A stretch of DNA of 64,000 bases from Sporosarcina aquimarina (GCF_019748715.1 NZ_JACLBZ010000010.1:57342-121341); one strand, 5' to 3'. Positions 45,609-57,799 are shown, numbered from the stretch's first letter. The notes: generated from the sequence alone by a model not told the origin. Numbers and translations: made by a program.

Positions 45609-45962
45609 ATGAATCCGAAAGTACTTATTGTGGAAGGCAGTACCGACCGCAACCGGCTAAGACCAATGCTTGCGGAGCCGGTAGATATCATTTGTACAAA
45701 CGGCACGATCAGTTCCTATCATATTGAAGAACTTCTGGCGCCATACGAAGAGCAGGAACTTTTCATCTTTGTGGATGCGGATGTTTCAGGTGATACGATC
45801 CGCAAGTTGTTCAAGCAGCTCTATCCAGAAGCAAAACACTTATATACAGATCGACTGTACCGGGAAGTGGCGACAACGCCGATCAAAGTGTTAGCGGGCA
45901 TTTTAGTCGCAGCTAATTTCAAGATACATTCCAACTATTTGGCAGGTGGGGCATATGGATAA
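45609..45962 (+). CDS. Toprim-domain protein (YusF-like)
   Basis: 117 residues made of one toprim domain: KVLIVEGSTDRNRL with the metal-binding Glu at 9, and FIFVDADVSGDTIRKLF with the DxD pair near residue 57. Homologous to Bacillus YusF, also encoded beside gcvH. Toprim folds make or cleave phosphodiester bonds, as in primases and RNase M5, and this stand-alone protein is unassigned. GAGGAGG precedes the ATG and its end overlaps the next gene by eight bases. Confidence 0.88.
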   Translation: MNPKVLIVEGSTDRNRLRPMLAEPVDIICTNGTISSYHIEELLAPYEEQELFIFVDADVSGDTIRKLFKQLYPEAKHLYTDRLYREVATTPIKVLAGILVAANFKIHSNYLAGGAYG

Positions 45963-46254
45963 TTGGACGATTGAAGATTGGGAACGCGAACAGGCGGCGG
46001 AGCAATTGGCCGCTTTTTATTTATTTACTCCGATGTGCGGGACGTGTGCAGTTGCATCTAAAATGCTGACGGTGATTGAAACCCTGCGCCCAGAGCTGAC
46101 AATTGGTAAAGCAGATTTAAACTACGTCGTGCAATTAGCGGAAGACTATAAGATCGAAAGTGTACCTTGCTTGCTTATTCATCGGTCCGGGCAACCGATG
46201 GAAAAGATTTATGCATTTCATTCCGTTCCTTATTTACTGGAAAAGCTGAGTTGA
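45955..46254 (+). CDS. Thioredoxin-like protein (YusE-like)
   Basis: 99 residues from the ATG at 45955 (a GTG at 45946 is in frame). A thioredoxin fold with FTPMCGTCAVASKML (CxxC at about 27-30) and the cis-Pro region ESVPCLLIH. Homologue of Bacillus YusE, the next gene of the same conserved cluster. Eight-base overlap with the toprim gene indicates coupled translation. Role unknown; probably a thiol reductase. Confidence 0.85.
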   Translation: MDNWTIEDWEREQAAEQLAAFYLFTPMCGTCAVASKMLTVIETLRPELTIGKADLNYVVQLAEDYKIESVPCLLIHRSGQPMEKIYAFHSVPYLLEKLS

Positions 46255-46280
46255 CAATGGAAACGGAAGTATGGTATAAG
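46251..46280 (+). promoter_or_regulatory. Promoter of the metNPQ operon
   Basis: TTGACA, 18 bases, TATAAG, starting at the stop codon of the thioredoxin-like gene and about 25 bases before the riboswitch. Confidence 0.7.
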
Positions 46281-46303
46281 TAGTACAATCAATTGAATAT
46301 CAA

Positions 46304-46414
46304 GACTCTTATAAAGAGTGGTGGAGGGAAGTGCCCGATGAAGCCCGGCAACCGTCACATATGTGAAATGGTGCCAAGTCACTCAAAGCGAATTGCTTTG
46401 ACAGATGAGAGAAT
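46304..46414 (+). ncRNA. SAM riboswitch (S-box)
   Basis: All conserved S-box blocks are in order: CTCTTAT for stem P1, GAGTGGTGGAGGGA, GATGAAGCCCGGCAACC, AATGGTGCCAA and GATGAGAGAA closing P1. It senses S-adenosylmethionine; when bound, the antiterminator is lost and the following terminator forms. It controls the methionine transporter genes metNPQ. Confidence 0.96.
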
Positions 46415-46443
46415 GGAAACGTACATAACGATTCATACGTTCT

Positions 46444-46477
46444 GCCTTTCTGCTTATCTGCAGAAGGGTTTTTTTAT
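46444..46477 (+). terminator. Terminator of the S-box leader
   Basis: CCTTTCTGC, TTATCT loop, GCAGAAGGG then TTTTTTT. This is the SAM-dependent switch hairpin. Confidence 0.88.
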
Positions 46478-46638
46478 GATCAAAAGCGGAAAGCGCCGTT
46501 AAGCCTCGACAGGCACTGGAGGGCTTTACGACAAGGTGAGTTCTTTGCACCTTTTCGTAAAGACTGAAGTGACCCGAGAGGCTGGCGATTGCAGCTGGAT
46601 GTGATCAAAACGGAAAGCGCCGTTAAGCCTCGGCAGGC
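46477..46638. repeat. Repeat element with 37-bp direct ends, between S-box and metN
   Basis: TGATCAAAAGCGGAAAGCG... at 46477-46514 recurs at 46602-46638 with only a few changes. The 125-base step encloses CTTTACGACAAGGTG and GCACCTTTTCGTAAAG, an inner hairpin. It resembles the dispersed GGAAAGCGC...GACAGGCGCTGGA repeats of Bacillaceae. Confidence 0.7.
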
Positions 46639-46688
46639 GTTGACGGACGGAAACGAGTATAATGGATTTATTGAAGGTGGTGCAGGAA

Positions 46689-47714
46689 ATGATTCAACTA
46701 ACAAACGTTCAAAAGACATTCCAATTGAGCGGTTCAGAAATTGTAGCAGTGGATGATGTAACATTCACGATTAAAGAAGGAGAAATTTTCGGCATCATTG
46801 GTTATAGTGGTGCCGGGAAAAGTACATTGATCCGGTTGTTGAATGGTTTGGAACAACCGACTTCAGGAAGCATTGTGATCAATGGGCAAGAAATGACGAC
46901 GCTGAAGGGCGCGAAAATGCGAAATGCGCGTCAGAAGATCAGTATGATATTCCAGCATTTCAACTTGCTGTGGTCAAGAACTGTTGAAGAAAATATTGCG
47001 TTCCCTTTGGAAATTGCAGGCGTGAAGAAACCAGAACGTCAGCGCAAAGTGAAGGAACTGATTGATCTGGTCGGTTTGACAGGACGGGAGAAGGCGTATC
47101 CCGCGCAATTATCCGGTGGACAGAAGCAGCGTGTCGGTATTGCACGAGCGCTTGCTAATGACCCTGAAGTGTTGCTTTGTGACGAAGCGACTTCTGCACT
47201 GGATCCTGAAACGACCAACGCGATTTTGGATCTGTTGACGAATATCAATGAACGTCTCGGTTTGACGATCGTCTTGATTACACATGAAATGCACGTTATT
47301 CGTAAGATTTGCCATCGTGTAGCGGTCATGGAAGCAGGGAAAGTCGTAGAAATCGGCAGTGTCCTGGATGTCTTCCAATCCCCGCAAGCGGATATTACGA
47401 AGCGTTTTATATCTCAGGTGACGGATACAGGAGACACGGACGCAGCGGTGGCACATCTTCAACAAGAGACACCTCTTGGAAAACTCGTGAAATTGGCGTT
47501 TATCGGGGAACGTACGGAACAGCCGGTGCTTGCAGAGTTGATTCGAAAGTTTCCGGTCGATGTCAATATTGTTCAAGGAAATATCTCGACAACGCGTGAC
47601 GGCGCATACGGTACACTCGTCTTGCAGCTTGTAGGTGACGTGGCGGTCATTGATGAAGCCATCGCCTACTTACATGCCAATGAAGTAAAGACGGAGGTGC
47701 TGGCAAATGATTGA
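46689..47714 (+). CDS. metN: Methionine ABC transporter, ATP-binding protein
   Basis: 341 residues from the ATG at 46689, the length of Bacillus MetN. Walker A GYSGAGKST (38-46), signature LSGGQKQR, Walker B VLLCDEAT, and a C-terminal NIL domain (from about 270, VKLAFIGERTEQPVLAELIRKF) that senses methionine. It powers uptake of methionine through MetP with MetQ outside. Controlled by the S-box riboswitch upstream. It overlaps metP by eight bases. Confidence 0.96.
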   Translation: MIQLTNVQKTFQLSGSEIVAVDDVTFTIKEGEIFGIIGYSGAGKSTLIRLLNGLEQPTSGSIVINGQEMTTLKGAKMRNARQKISMIFQHFNLLWSRTVEENIAFPLEIAGVKKPERQRKVKELIDLVGLTGREKAYPAQLSGGQKQRVGIARALANDPEVLLCDEATSALDPETTNAILDLLTNINERLGLTIVLITHEMHVIRKICHRVAVMEAGKVVEIGSVLDVFQSPQADITKRFISQVTDTGDTDAAVAHLQQETPLGKLVKLAFIGERTEQPVLAELIRKFPVDVNIVQGNISTTRDGAYGTLVLQLVGDVAVIDEAIAYLHANEVKTEVLAND

Positions 47715-48375
47715 ACAGTGGTTTCCAAATGTTAATTGGGAGAAAATGTGGACGGCTACTGGAGAAACACTGTACATGTCAGCGTACTCTACCTTATTTA
47801 CATTTGTGCTCGGCATCGGTCTTGGTCTGCTGTTGTTCCTGACAAGTCCGGGACAGTTGTGGGCGAATAAAATTACGAATGTCATCACAGGTGCTTTCGT
47901 TAATATCTTCCGTTCCGTGCCATTTATCATTTTAATTATTCTATTGCTTCCATTAACCAATTTATTGATCGGAACGATGCGCGGTCCTGATGCTGCGCTG
48001 CCGGCTTTGATTATTGGAGCTGCACCGTTTTACGGACGGATGGTACTTATCGCGTTACAGGAAATCGATAAGGGAGTCATTGAAGCCGCACGTTCGATGG
48101 GTGCGCGTACTTCTACGATCATCTTCAAAGTTCTGTTGCCTGAATCGATGCCCGCGCTCGTGTCAGGAATTACGGTTACTTCCATTGCACTTGTTGGCTA
48201 TACTGCGATGGCAGGAGTAATCGGTGCGGGTGGACTCGGGACACTTGCCTATTTGGAAGGTTTCCAGCGTAACCGAGGAGACGTGACGTTGATGGCAACA
48301 ATCTTAGTGCTCGTCATAGTATTTGTCATCCAATTTATCGGTGACTTCATCGTGAATCGTTTGGACATGAGGTAA
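47707..48375 (+). CDS. metP: Methionine ABC transporter, permease
   Basis: 222 residues with five membrane segments; the MetI-type coupling loop is EAARSMGARTSTIIFKVLLPE. Overlaps metN by eight bases. Forms the membrane channel of the methionine importer; called MetI in enteric bacteria and MetP in Bacillus. Confidence 0.95.
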   Translation: MIEQWFPNVNWEKMWTATGETLYMSAYSTLFTFVLGIGLGLLLFLTSPGQLWANKITNVITGAFVNIFRSVPFIILIILLLPLTNLLIGTMRGPDAALPALIIGAAPFYGRMVLIALQEIDKGVIEAARSMGARTSTIIFKVLLPESMPALVSGITVTSIALVGYTAMAGVIGAGGLGTLAYLEGFQRNRGDVTLMATILVLVIVFVIQFIGDFIVNRLDMR

Positions 48376-48453
48376 AGGGATTGCCGGAGGCTTCCTTTTT
48401 GGGAGCCCCTGTTAACCATATAAAATTTATAATGGAAAGGGAGAAATGTGAAT

Positions 48454-49314
48454 ATGAAGAAGTTTTTATTCGGTCTATTCGCGGCAGCTTTAGTTTTAGC
48501 ACTTGCAGCATGCGGAACAAAAGACGATAACAAGACAGGCGGCAATGCAGCAGATGGGGATGCTGATAAAGAAAAAGAAGAGAAAACGACACTGACAGTC
48601 GGTGCATCCAATACGCCGCATGCTGTGATCCTAGAAAAAGCAAAGCCTCTTTTAGAGGAAAAAGGCTATGAACTGAATATTGAAAGCTATACAGATTATG
48701 TACTTCCAAATAAAGATTTGGAGGAAGGAGTACTGGATGCAAACTACTTCCAGCACATTCCATACTTAGAAGGTCAAATTGCTGACTTCAATTATGATTT
48801 CGTCAATGCAGGTGCAATTCATATTGAGCCGATTGGAGTCTACTCTAAAAAGTACAAGACTCTGGAAGAACTTCCTGACGGTGCAACCATTCTGATCAGT
48901 AACTCTGTAGCGGATCATGGTCGTGTACTTGCAATGCTTGAAGAAAAAGGTTTGATCAAGCTGGCTGAAGACGTAGAAAAAGTTAAAGCTGAAGTGGAAG
49001 ATATCGTTGAAAATCCTAAAAATCTAAACTTCGATGCAAACTATGAAGCAGCTTTAATGCCTCAGCTTTATAATAATGATGAAGGCGATGCTTTGTTGAT
49101 CAACTCAAACTTTGCGATCGACGCTGGCTTGAATCCATTAGAAGATGCGATTGCTTTGGAAGATAAAGAATCTCCATACGTCAATATTGTTGCAACGAGA
49201 AATGGCGATGAAAACAGCGATGCGATTAAAGCGCTGATCGAAGTACTGACATCCCAAGAAATTCAAGACTTTATTTTGGAAGAATGGAAAGGCTCAGTTG
49301 TTCCTGTGAAGTAA
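48454..49314 (+). CDS. metQ: Methionine ABC transporter, binding lipoprotein
   Basis: 286 residues from the ATG at 48454 behind AAAGGGAG. Lipoprotein signal ending ALAAC with Cys20. NlpA/MetQ marks: TVGASNTPHAVILEKAKPLLEEKG, LDANYFQHIPYLE, VPVGVYS-like PIGVYSKKYK, ISNSVADHGRVLAMLEE. It binds D- or L-methionine outside the membrane. Last gene of metNPQ, followed by a terminator. Confidence 0.96.
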   Translation: MKKFLFGLFAAALVLALAACGTKDDNKTGGNAADGDADKEKEEKTTLTVGASNTPHAVILEKAKPLLEEKGYELNIESYTDYVLPNKDLEEGVLDANYFQHIPYLEGQIADFNYDFVNAGAIHIEPIGVYSKKYKTLEELPDGATILISNSVADHGRVLAMLEEKGLIKLAEDVEKVKAEVEDIVENPKNLNFDANYEAALMPQLYNNDEGDALLINSNFAIDAGLNPLEDAIALEDKESPYVNIVATRNGDENSDAIKALIEVLTSQEIQDFILEEWKGSVVPVK

Positions 49315-49321
49315 GGTTGTG

Positions 49322-49358
49322 AAAGCCGATAGCGAGTGTAGCTATCGGCTTTTTTTGT
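49322..49358 (+). terminator. Terminator of metNPQ
   Basis: AAAGCCGATAGC and its complement around GAGTGTA, then TTTTTTT. Confidence 0.9.
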
Positions 49359-49453
49359 ACAAAAAAAACAAACAAACTCTTCTTTATTGATTCGAATTGT
49401 GGTAAAGTTATTTTGTTTCAGTAATACAGATGTGTATTTGAGGAGGACGTATT

Positions 49454-50635
49454 GTGAAGTTTAAATTAGGGCTCATATGGCGAATTTTGATTGCCATAGT
49501 GCTGGCGATCGGGCTCGGCTTGTTGCTGCCTGCGATTCATGAAGGGTTTGCGCATTGGTTCGTTCGTCTGGCGGCCACGTTTAATATGTTATTTGGTGGG
49601 TTTTTGAACTTTATCGTACCATTAATTATTATTGCGTTCATTGCACCAAGTATCGCGAAGCTCGGGAAAGGTTCTGGGAAATTATTGGGCTTATCCGCAG
49701 CGTTTGCATATGGATCTACGATTATCGCAGGTCTGCTAGCTTATTTTACAGCTACGGCACTCTTGCCGAATTTCATTCATCAGTCTACAGATACGTCCGT
49801 TGCAGAAGGCGCACGAGCTGCAGGAGTAGCTTTTTTTGAAATGGAAATGGACCCGATTATGGGAGTCATGTCTGCTCTTCTCATCGCGTTCGTATTGGGG
49901 ATTGGTATGGCGTCCATCAATGGGAAGACGATGCTGTCTTTCTTCGATGAATTAAATCTCATTGTCGAAAAAGTCATTTCAGTCATTATCATTCCATTAT
50001 TGCCGTTTCATATTTTCGGAATCTTTCTCAATATGACATATACCGGAGAAGTCGCCAATGTTTTGTCTGTGTTTGTCTTGGTCTTCGTGATGATTATTTT
50101 GCTTCACTTGGTCATGTTGACATTACAGTATACGACTGCCGGTACATTAACTGGGCGTAATCCGTTCGTCTTGATGAAAACGATGGCACCCGCCTATATG
50201 ACAGCGATCGGCACACAGTCTTCTGCAGCAACCATTCCGGTTACACTGCGGCAGTCAAAAGAAACAGGTACATCTGAACGTGTGGCGAACTTCACTGTTC
50301 CGTTATTTGCGACAATCCATTTATCCGGCAGTACGATCACAATTGTTTCTTGCTCGATCGGCGTTATGCTGATGAATGGAATGGATATCAGTTTCGGTAG
50401 TTATTTACAATTCATTTTCATGTTAGGTGTTACGATGATCGCGGCTCCGGGTGTTCCAGGAGGCGCAGTAGTGGCGGCAACTGGACTGCTCAGTACGATG
50501 CTCGGTTTTTCCGATGCGATGGTGGCACTCATGATTGCTTTGTATATGGCGCAGGACAGTTTCGGAACGGCTACCAACGTAACAGGCGATGGTGCACTGG
50601 CTATGATTGTTGACCGTTTTACGAAAAAAGTATAA
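49454..50635 (+). CDS. Dicarboxylate/amino acid:cation symporter (SstT/GltP type)
   Basis: 393 residues with about eight membrane segments and two hairpins, the DAACS fold. The motifs are visible: FGGFLNFIVPLIIIAFIAPSIAKLG, TAIGTQSSAATIPVTL (first hairpin, serine-rich) and GVPGGAVVAATGL (second). These use the sodium or proton gradient to import glutamate, aspartate, serine or threonine. Start is GTG at 49454 behind GAGGAGG. Single gene with its own terminator. Confidence 0.9.
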   Translation: MKFKLGLIWRILIAIVLAIGLGLLLPAIHEGFAHWFVRLAATFNMLFGGFLNFIVPLIIIAFIAPSIAKLGKGSGKLLGLSAAFAYGSTIIAGLLAYFTATALLPNFIHQSTDTSVAEGARAAGVAFFEMEMDPIMGVMSALLIAFVLGIGMASINGKTMLSFFDELNLIVEKVISVIIIPLLPFHIFGIFLNMTYTGEVANVLSVFVLVFVMIILLHLVMLTLQYTTAGTLTGRNPFVLMKTMAPAYMTAIGTQSSAATIPVTLRQSKETGTSERVANFTVPLFATIHLSGSTITIVSCSIGVMLMNGMDISFGSYLQFIFMLGVTMIAAPGVPGGAVVAATGLLSTMLGFSDAMVALMIALYMAQDSFGTATNVTGDGALAMIVDRFTKKV

Positions 50636-50643
50636 AAAACAAG

Positions 50644-50673
50644 AAAAGTCGGCGATATTTGCCGACTTTTTTC
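50644..50673 (+). terminator. Terminator after the symporter gene
   Basis: AAAAGTCGGC, GATATTT, GCCGACTTTTTT, eight bases after the stop. Confidence 0.9.
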
Positions 50674-50789
50674 TGTCTAATTCTTAGAGACTATTCTCTC
50701 GTTGATTCTCATTCAATACTAGTCAATTGAAAAATAGGTGAATTCCAAATAGTCTTCATCCGCATTAAACCGCTGAATTGCTCTTTAAA

Positions 50790-50838
50790 TTATAATGATT
50801 CTTAATGATTTGCAACCCACCCGAATATGGGGTAAGAT
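50790..50838 (+). promoter_or_regulatory. Promoter of sufCDSUB with a PerR/Fur-like box
   Basis: TTGCAA, 17 bases, TAAGAT at 50810-50838. Immediately upstream TTATAAT-G-ATTCTTA (50790-50804) matches the PerR 7-1-7 palindrome in 12 of 14 positions by eye. Confidence 0.55.
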
Positions 50839-50899
50839 TAGAATGATACTAAATAGAGAATGGCTAACCATTCAACGCGATCATACTGGAGGTATTGGA

Positions 50900-51679
50900 A
50901 TGGCAACTTTGGAAATTAAAGATCTTCATGTCGAAATTGATGGCAAGGAAATCTTAAAAGGTGTTACCTTAACAATTAATACAAATGAGATCCATGCAAT
51001 AATGGGACCGAATGGTACAGGGAAATCTACACTTGCTTCTGCGATCATGGGTCACCCAAAATATGAAGTTACATCAGGAAGCGTCACAATTGACGGTGAA
51101 GACGTTCTTGAAATGGAAGTGGACGAGCGTGCAAAAGCTGGTCTATTCCTAGCAATGCAATACCCAAGTGAAATCACAGGCGTAACAAATGCAGATTTCC
51201 TTCGTTCAGGAATCAACGCTCGCCGTGAAGAAGGCGATGAAATCTCCCTGATGAAATTCATCCGTGAACTTGACAGTAAAATGGAGTTCCTAGAAATGGA
51301 TGAAGATATGGCAACTCGTTATTTGAACGAGGGCTTCTCAGGCGGAGAGAAAAAGCGTAATGAAATTCTTCAACTGATGATGTTAAAACCAAAATTCGCA
51401 ATTCTTGATGAGATTGACTCTGGCCTGGATATCGACGCATTGAAAGTTGTTTCAAATGGAATCAACGAAATGCGCGGTGAAGGCTTCGGCTGCTTGATCA
51501 TCACACACTACCAGCGTCTACTGAATTACATCGAGCCGGATCATGTACACGTCATGATGCAAGGTAAGGTTGTAAAATCCGGTGGTCCTGAATTGGCAGC
51601 TAAACTTGAAAGCCAAGGATATGACTGGATCAAAGAAGAACTAGGAATTGATGACGAGACGGTTGGACAAGAAGCATAA
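50900..51679 (+). CDS. sufC: Fe-S cluster assembly ATPase SufC
   Basis: 259 residues from the ATG at 50900 after TGGAGG; an upstream in-frame ATG at 50795 would span the promoter and is rejected. An ABC-type ATPase: Walker A GPNGTGKST, signature SGGEKKRNEI, Walker B AILDEIDSGLD. It drives the SufBCD scaffold that builds iron-sulfur clusters. First gene of the suf operon and not a transporter despite the family. Confidence 0.96.
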   Translation: MATLEIKDLHVEIDGKEILKGVTLTINTNEIHAIMGPNGTGKSTLASAIMGHPKYEVTSGSVTIDGEDVLEMEVDERAKAGLFLAMQYPSEITGVTNADFLRSGINARREEGDEISLMKFIRELDSKMEFLEMDEDMATRYLNEGFSGGEKKRNEILQLMMLKPKFAILDEIDSGLDIDALKVVSNGINEMRGEGFGCLIITHYQRLLNYIEPDHVHVMMQGKVVKSGGPELAAKLESQGYDWIKEELGIDDETVGQEA

Positions 51680-51698
51680 GAAAGGGGACGACTTTAAA

Positions 51699-54662
<2,964 letters not shown>

Positions 54663-54705
54663 CCTTGGCCAAAGTACGAGCAATTATGGAACGGAGGAAT
54701 AAATA

Positions 54706-56103
54706 ATGGCGAAACAAATGCCAGAAATCGGCGATTATAAATATGGTTTCCATGACAAAGACGTTTCTGTATTCCGTTCAGAACGTGGATTGACACGTGA
54801 AATAGTGGAAGAGATCTCCAACATGAAGGAAGAACCTCAGTGGATGCTGGATTACCGCCTGAAGTCTTTGGAGATTTTCTACAGCAAACCGATGCCACAA
54901 TGGGGCGGAGACTTGAATTCATTGAACTTTGATGAGATCACGTACTACGTTAAACCATCTGAAGCAACGGAACGTTCGTGGGATGAAGTACCTGAAGAAA
55001 TCAAGCGTACGTTTGATAAATTAGGTATTCCTGAAGCGGAGCAAAAATACTTGGCAGGTGTATCTGCACAGTATGAATCCGAAGTGGTCTACCACAATAT
55101 GAAAGAAGATCTTGAAGATCTAGGAATCGTCTTTAAAGACACAGATTCCGCACTTCGTGAAAACGAAGAACTATTTAAGCAGTATTGGGGAACAATCATT
55201 CCGAACACGGATAATAAATTCTCAGCGTTGAACTCTGCGGTATGGTCTGGTGGTTCGTTCATCTATGTACCACCTGGCGTAAAAGTGGATACACCGCTGC
55301 AAGCCTATTTCCGAATCAACTCGGAAAACATGGGACAGTTCGAGCGTACATTGATCATCGTAGATGAAGGCGCAAGCGTTCACTACGTAGAAGGTTGTAC
55401 AGCACCTGTCTACACAACAAACTCACTTCACAGTGCAGTTGTTGAGATCATCATCAAAAAAGATGCGTATTGCCGTTATACGACAATTCAAAACTGGGCG
55501 AACAACGTCTACAACTTGGTAACGAAGCGTGCAGTATGTGAAGAAAATGCAACAATGGAATGGATTGATGGCAACATCGGTTCTAAATTGACGATGAAGT
55601 ATCCAGCAGTCATCCTAAAAGGCGAAGGCGCACGCGGTATGACATTATCGATTGCACTTGCCGGTAAAGGACAGCACCAAGATGCAGGCGCAAAAATGAT
55701 GCACTTGGCTCCAAACACATCGTCTACCATCGTATCCAAGTCAATTTCTCAACACGGCGGAAAAGTAACGTATCGCGGAATTGTCCACTTCGGACGCAAA
55801 GCGGACGGCGCTCGCGCGAACATTGAGTGTGATACATTGATCATGGATAAGAAATCCACTTCCGATACGATTCCATACAATGAAATCTTGAATGACAATA
55901 TATCATTGGAACACGAAGCAAAAGTATCGAAAGTATCTGAAGAGCAGCTCTTCTACTTGATGAGCCGCGGCATTCCTGAATTGGAAGCAACGGAAATGAT
56001 CGTTATGGGCTTCATCGAGCCATTCACGAAAGAACTGCCGATGGAATATGCGGTAGAGATGAATCGCTTGATCAAATTCGAGATGGAAGGTTCTATCGGT
56101 TAA
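54706..56103 (+). CDS. sufB: Fe-S cluster assembly protein SufB
   Basis: 465 residues. The scaffold subunit on which clusters form; sequence is highly conserved: [45 protein letters not shown] and [20 protein letters not shown]. Cys and Glu in EGCTAP are expected cluster or sulfur contacts. GGAGG precedes the ATG. Last gene of sufCDSUB; terminator follows. Confidence 0.97.
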   Translation: MAKQMPEIGDYKYGFHDKDVSVFRSERGLTREIVEEISNMKEEPQWMLDYRLKSLEIFYSKPMPQWGGDLNSLNFDEITYYVKPSEATERSWDEVPEEIKRTFDKLGIPEAEQKYLAGVSAQYESEVVYHNMKEDLEDLGIVFKDTDSALRENEELFKQYWGTIIPNTDNKFSALNSAVWSGGSFIYVPPGVKVDTPLQAYFRINSENMGQFERTLIIVDEGASVHYVEGCTAPVYTTNSLHSAVVEIIIKKDAYCRYTTIQNWANNVYNLVTKRAVCEENATMEWIDGNIGSKLTMKYPAVILKGEGARGMTLSIALAGKGQHQDAGAKMMHLAPNTSSTIVSKSISQHGGKVTYRGIVHFGRKADGARANIECDTLIMDKKSTSDTIPYNEILNDNISLEHEAKVSKVSEEQLFYLMSRGIPELEATEMIVMGFIEPFTKELPMEYAVEMNRLIKFEMEGSIG

Positions 56104-56111
56104 TACATTTT

Positions 56112-56148
56112 AACCCCTATCACAACTAGGCTGTGATAGGGGTTTTTT
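56112..56148 (+). terminator. Terminator of the suf operon
   Basis: AACCCCTATCACA and its complement around ACTAGGC, then TTTTT. Confidence 0.92.
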
Positions 56149-56182
56149 CGTACGTTCAAACACATTCAGATAGATACGTTCT

Positions 56183-56244
56183 TTTACGACATTAATAATT
56201 CTTTACATGCCCTTTAAACGCCATTAACAATCAAGAGTTATACT
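56183..56244 (+). promoter_or_regulatory. PhoP box and promoter of the ugp-type operon
   Basis: TTTACA (56202), TTTAAA (56213) and TTAACA (56224) repeat exactly every 11 bases, with weaker TTAATA (56192) and TTTACG (56183) before them. A -10 TATACT (56239-56244) follows with 9 bases between. This is the layout of Bacillus PhoP-activated promoters. About 185 bases of leader follow. Confidence 0.7.
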
Positions 56245-56429
56245 CATAAGTGAATAGGAAATAAACAATCGTCGAAACTACTACTAGTTTGTGAGGTGAG
56301 TAGAAAAGTATATAAGATAGTTCTGTGATGATGAAAGTTCCGAATTTTAAGATCAGCTATGGATGTACATACGGTGAATAACCTTCCAAGATGAAACACA
56401 CAAACTGTGAACAGTAAAGGAGAAAAATC

Positions 56430-57722
56430 ATGAAACGATGGTTACTAGCGACATTATGTATCGGATTTACAATATTTCTTGCAGCATGTAATAACGAAGC
56501 TTCGAGTGAGAGTAGCGGAAATGATGGAAAGACAGTCATCGAGTACTGGCATGTGAATGCAGAAACTCAAGGGGGACAAACGGTTACTCAATTGGTAGAC
56601 GATTTTAATAAACAAAGTGATACCGTTGAAGTGGTAGCCAAATACAATCCCGATATGTACAAAGGGCTGATGCAGAATATGCAAGCCGAGGCTGCGGCTG
56701 GTAATTCACCTGCAGTAGTTCAGATCGGTTGGGCATTTTTAAACTACTTTTCCGAGAACTTTGAGTACGTGTCACCACAAACGGTAATTGATAAACATTT
56801 CCCTGAAGAAAAGACATTTCTTAAAGATCATTTTCTACCCAATGTAATGGATTTGGCAAAGAACGCGAAAGGCGATCAGGTGGGTATTCCGTATTCTTTA
56901 AGTTCGCCAGTTTTGTATATTAACAGAGACATGTTAAAAGAAGCGGGTCTTGATGAAAATGGACCGCAAACATGGGAAGAAGTAAAAAGTTTTTCAAAAG
57001 AGATTAAAGAACGTACAGGAAAATACGGATTCTATTTCCAAGAACCGGCTGATAACTGGGCTACTCAAGCCTTGCTTGAAAGTAATGGAGCATCCTTCCT
57101 AACGGATGGAAAAGCAACATTTGCATCGGATGAAGGCATTGAAGCTTATCAATTATTAACAGATATGATAGTAAAGGATAAAACCGCATTGCATATAGGG
57201 TGGGATCAAGGAGTACAAAGCTTTATTGATGGTAGTGTAGCGATGGCCTATACGACGATTGCGCAACGTTCCAATATTCAAGACAATGCACAATTTGATG
57301 TGGCTGCAGTGAGATCCCCTATATGGGAAGGAAAAGATGCGAAGCTTCCGGCAGGAGGAGCGATGCTTGCGATCACAGCACAAGAGGAAGAAAAACAGAA
57401 GGCTGCATGGGAATTTATGAGCTATTTGTATAGTGTGGAAGCAATGGCTGAATGGACGAAAGGAACGGGCTATGTACCACCGCGTCATGATGTTGCAGAT
57501 GCGGAAAATGGCTTGAAAGAGTATCTGAAAGAAAATGAGATGATGACGGCTGCTATTGAGCAGATGGATGGAGTAGTTCCATGGGCTTCTTTCCCAGGGG
57601 ATGCAGGATTGCAGGCTGAACAGTTGTTACTTGATCTTCGTGATCAGCTGCTAAAAGGAAGTGTTTCTCCTAAAGAGGGGCTGGAAGCTACAGAAGATGA
57701 GGTTAATGAGCTACTACAATAA
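56430..57722 (+). CDS. Ugp-type ABC transporter, binding lipoprotein
   Basis: 430 residues. Lipoprotein signal ending FLAAC (Cys20). An SBP_bac_1 domain: TVIEYWHVNAETQGGQTV, YKGLMQNMQAEAAAGNSPAVVQIGWAF, PYSLSSPVLYINRDMLKEAG, and the C-terminal WEFMSYLYSVEAMAEWTKGTGYVPPR, which is close to UgpB (glycerol-3-phosphate) proteins. A PhoP box upstream supports a phosphate ester such as glycerol-3-phosphate or a glycerophosphodiester as substrate; a sugar cannot be excluded. AAAGGAG precedes the ATG. Confidence 0.85.
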   Translation: MKRWLLATLCIGFTIFLAACNNEASSESSGNDGKTVIEYWHVNAETQGGQTVTQLVDDFNKQSDTVEVVAKYNPDMYKGLMQNMQAEAAAGNSPAVVQIGWAFLNYFSENFEYVSPQTVIDKHFPEEKTFLKDHFLPNVMDLAKNAKGDQVGIPYSLSSPVLYINRDMLKEAGLDENGPQTWEEVKSFSKEIKERTGKYGFYFQEPADNWATQALLESNGASFLTDGKATFASDEGIEAYQLLTDMIVKDKTALHIGWDQGVQSFIDGSVAMAYTTIAQRSNIQDNAQFDVAAVRSPIWEGKDAKLPAGGAMLAITAQEEEKQKAAWEFMSYLYSVEAMAEWTKGTGYVPPRHDVADAENGLKEYLKENEMMTAAIEQMDGVVPWASFPGDAGLQAEQLLLDLRDQLLKGSVSPKEGLEATEDEVNELLQ

Positions 57723-57740
57723 TAATTTACAAGATCTGTT

Positions 57741-57762
57741 CGGGAGGTTGTTCCACCTCCCG
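57741..57762 (+). terminator. Intercistronic hairpin after the binding-protein gene
   Basis: CGGGAGGT, TGTTCC, ACCTCCCG between the binding-protein and permease genes; no T run, so probably a 3' stabiliser or partial stop that favours the binding protein. Confidence 0.65.
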
Positions 57763-57799
57763 TCAATCTAAAAAATGAACTAAGTGGAGGAATCGTGAC

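Noticed and set aside
46293..46502. Open frame through the S-box
   Set aside because: The segment is a riboswitch and terminator; the frame has no start site of its own.
50795..50899. Longer N-terminus for SufC
   Set aside because: It spans the promoter; SufC proteins begin at MATLEIKDLH-type sequence at 50900.
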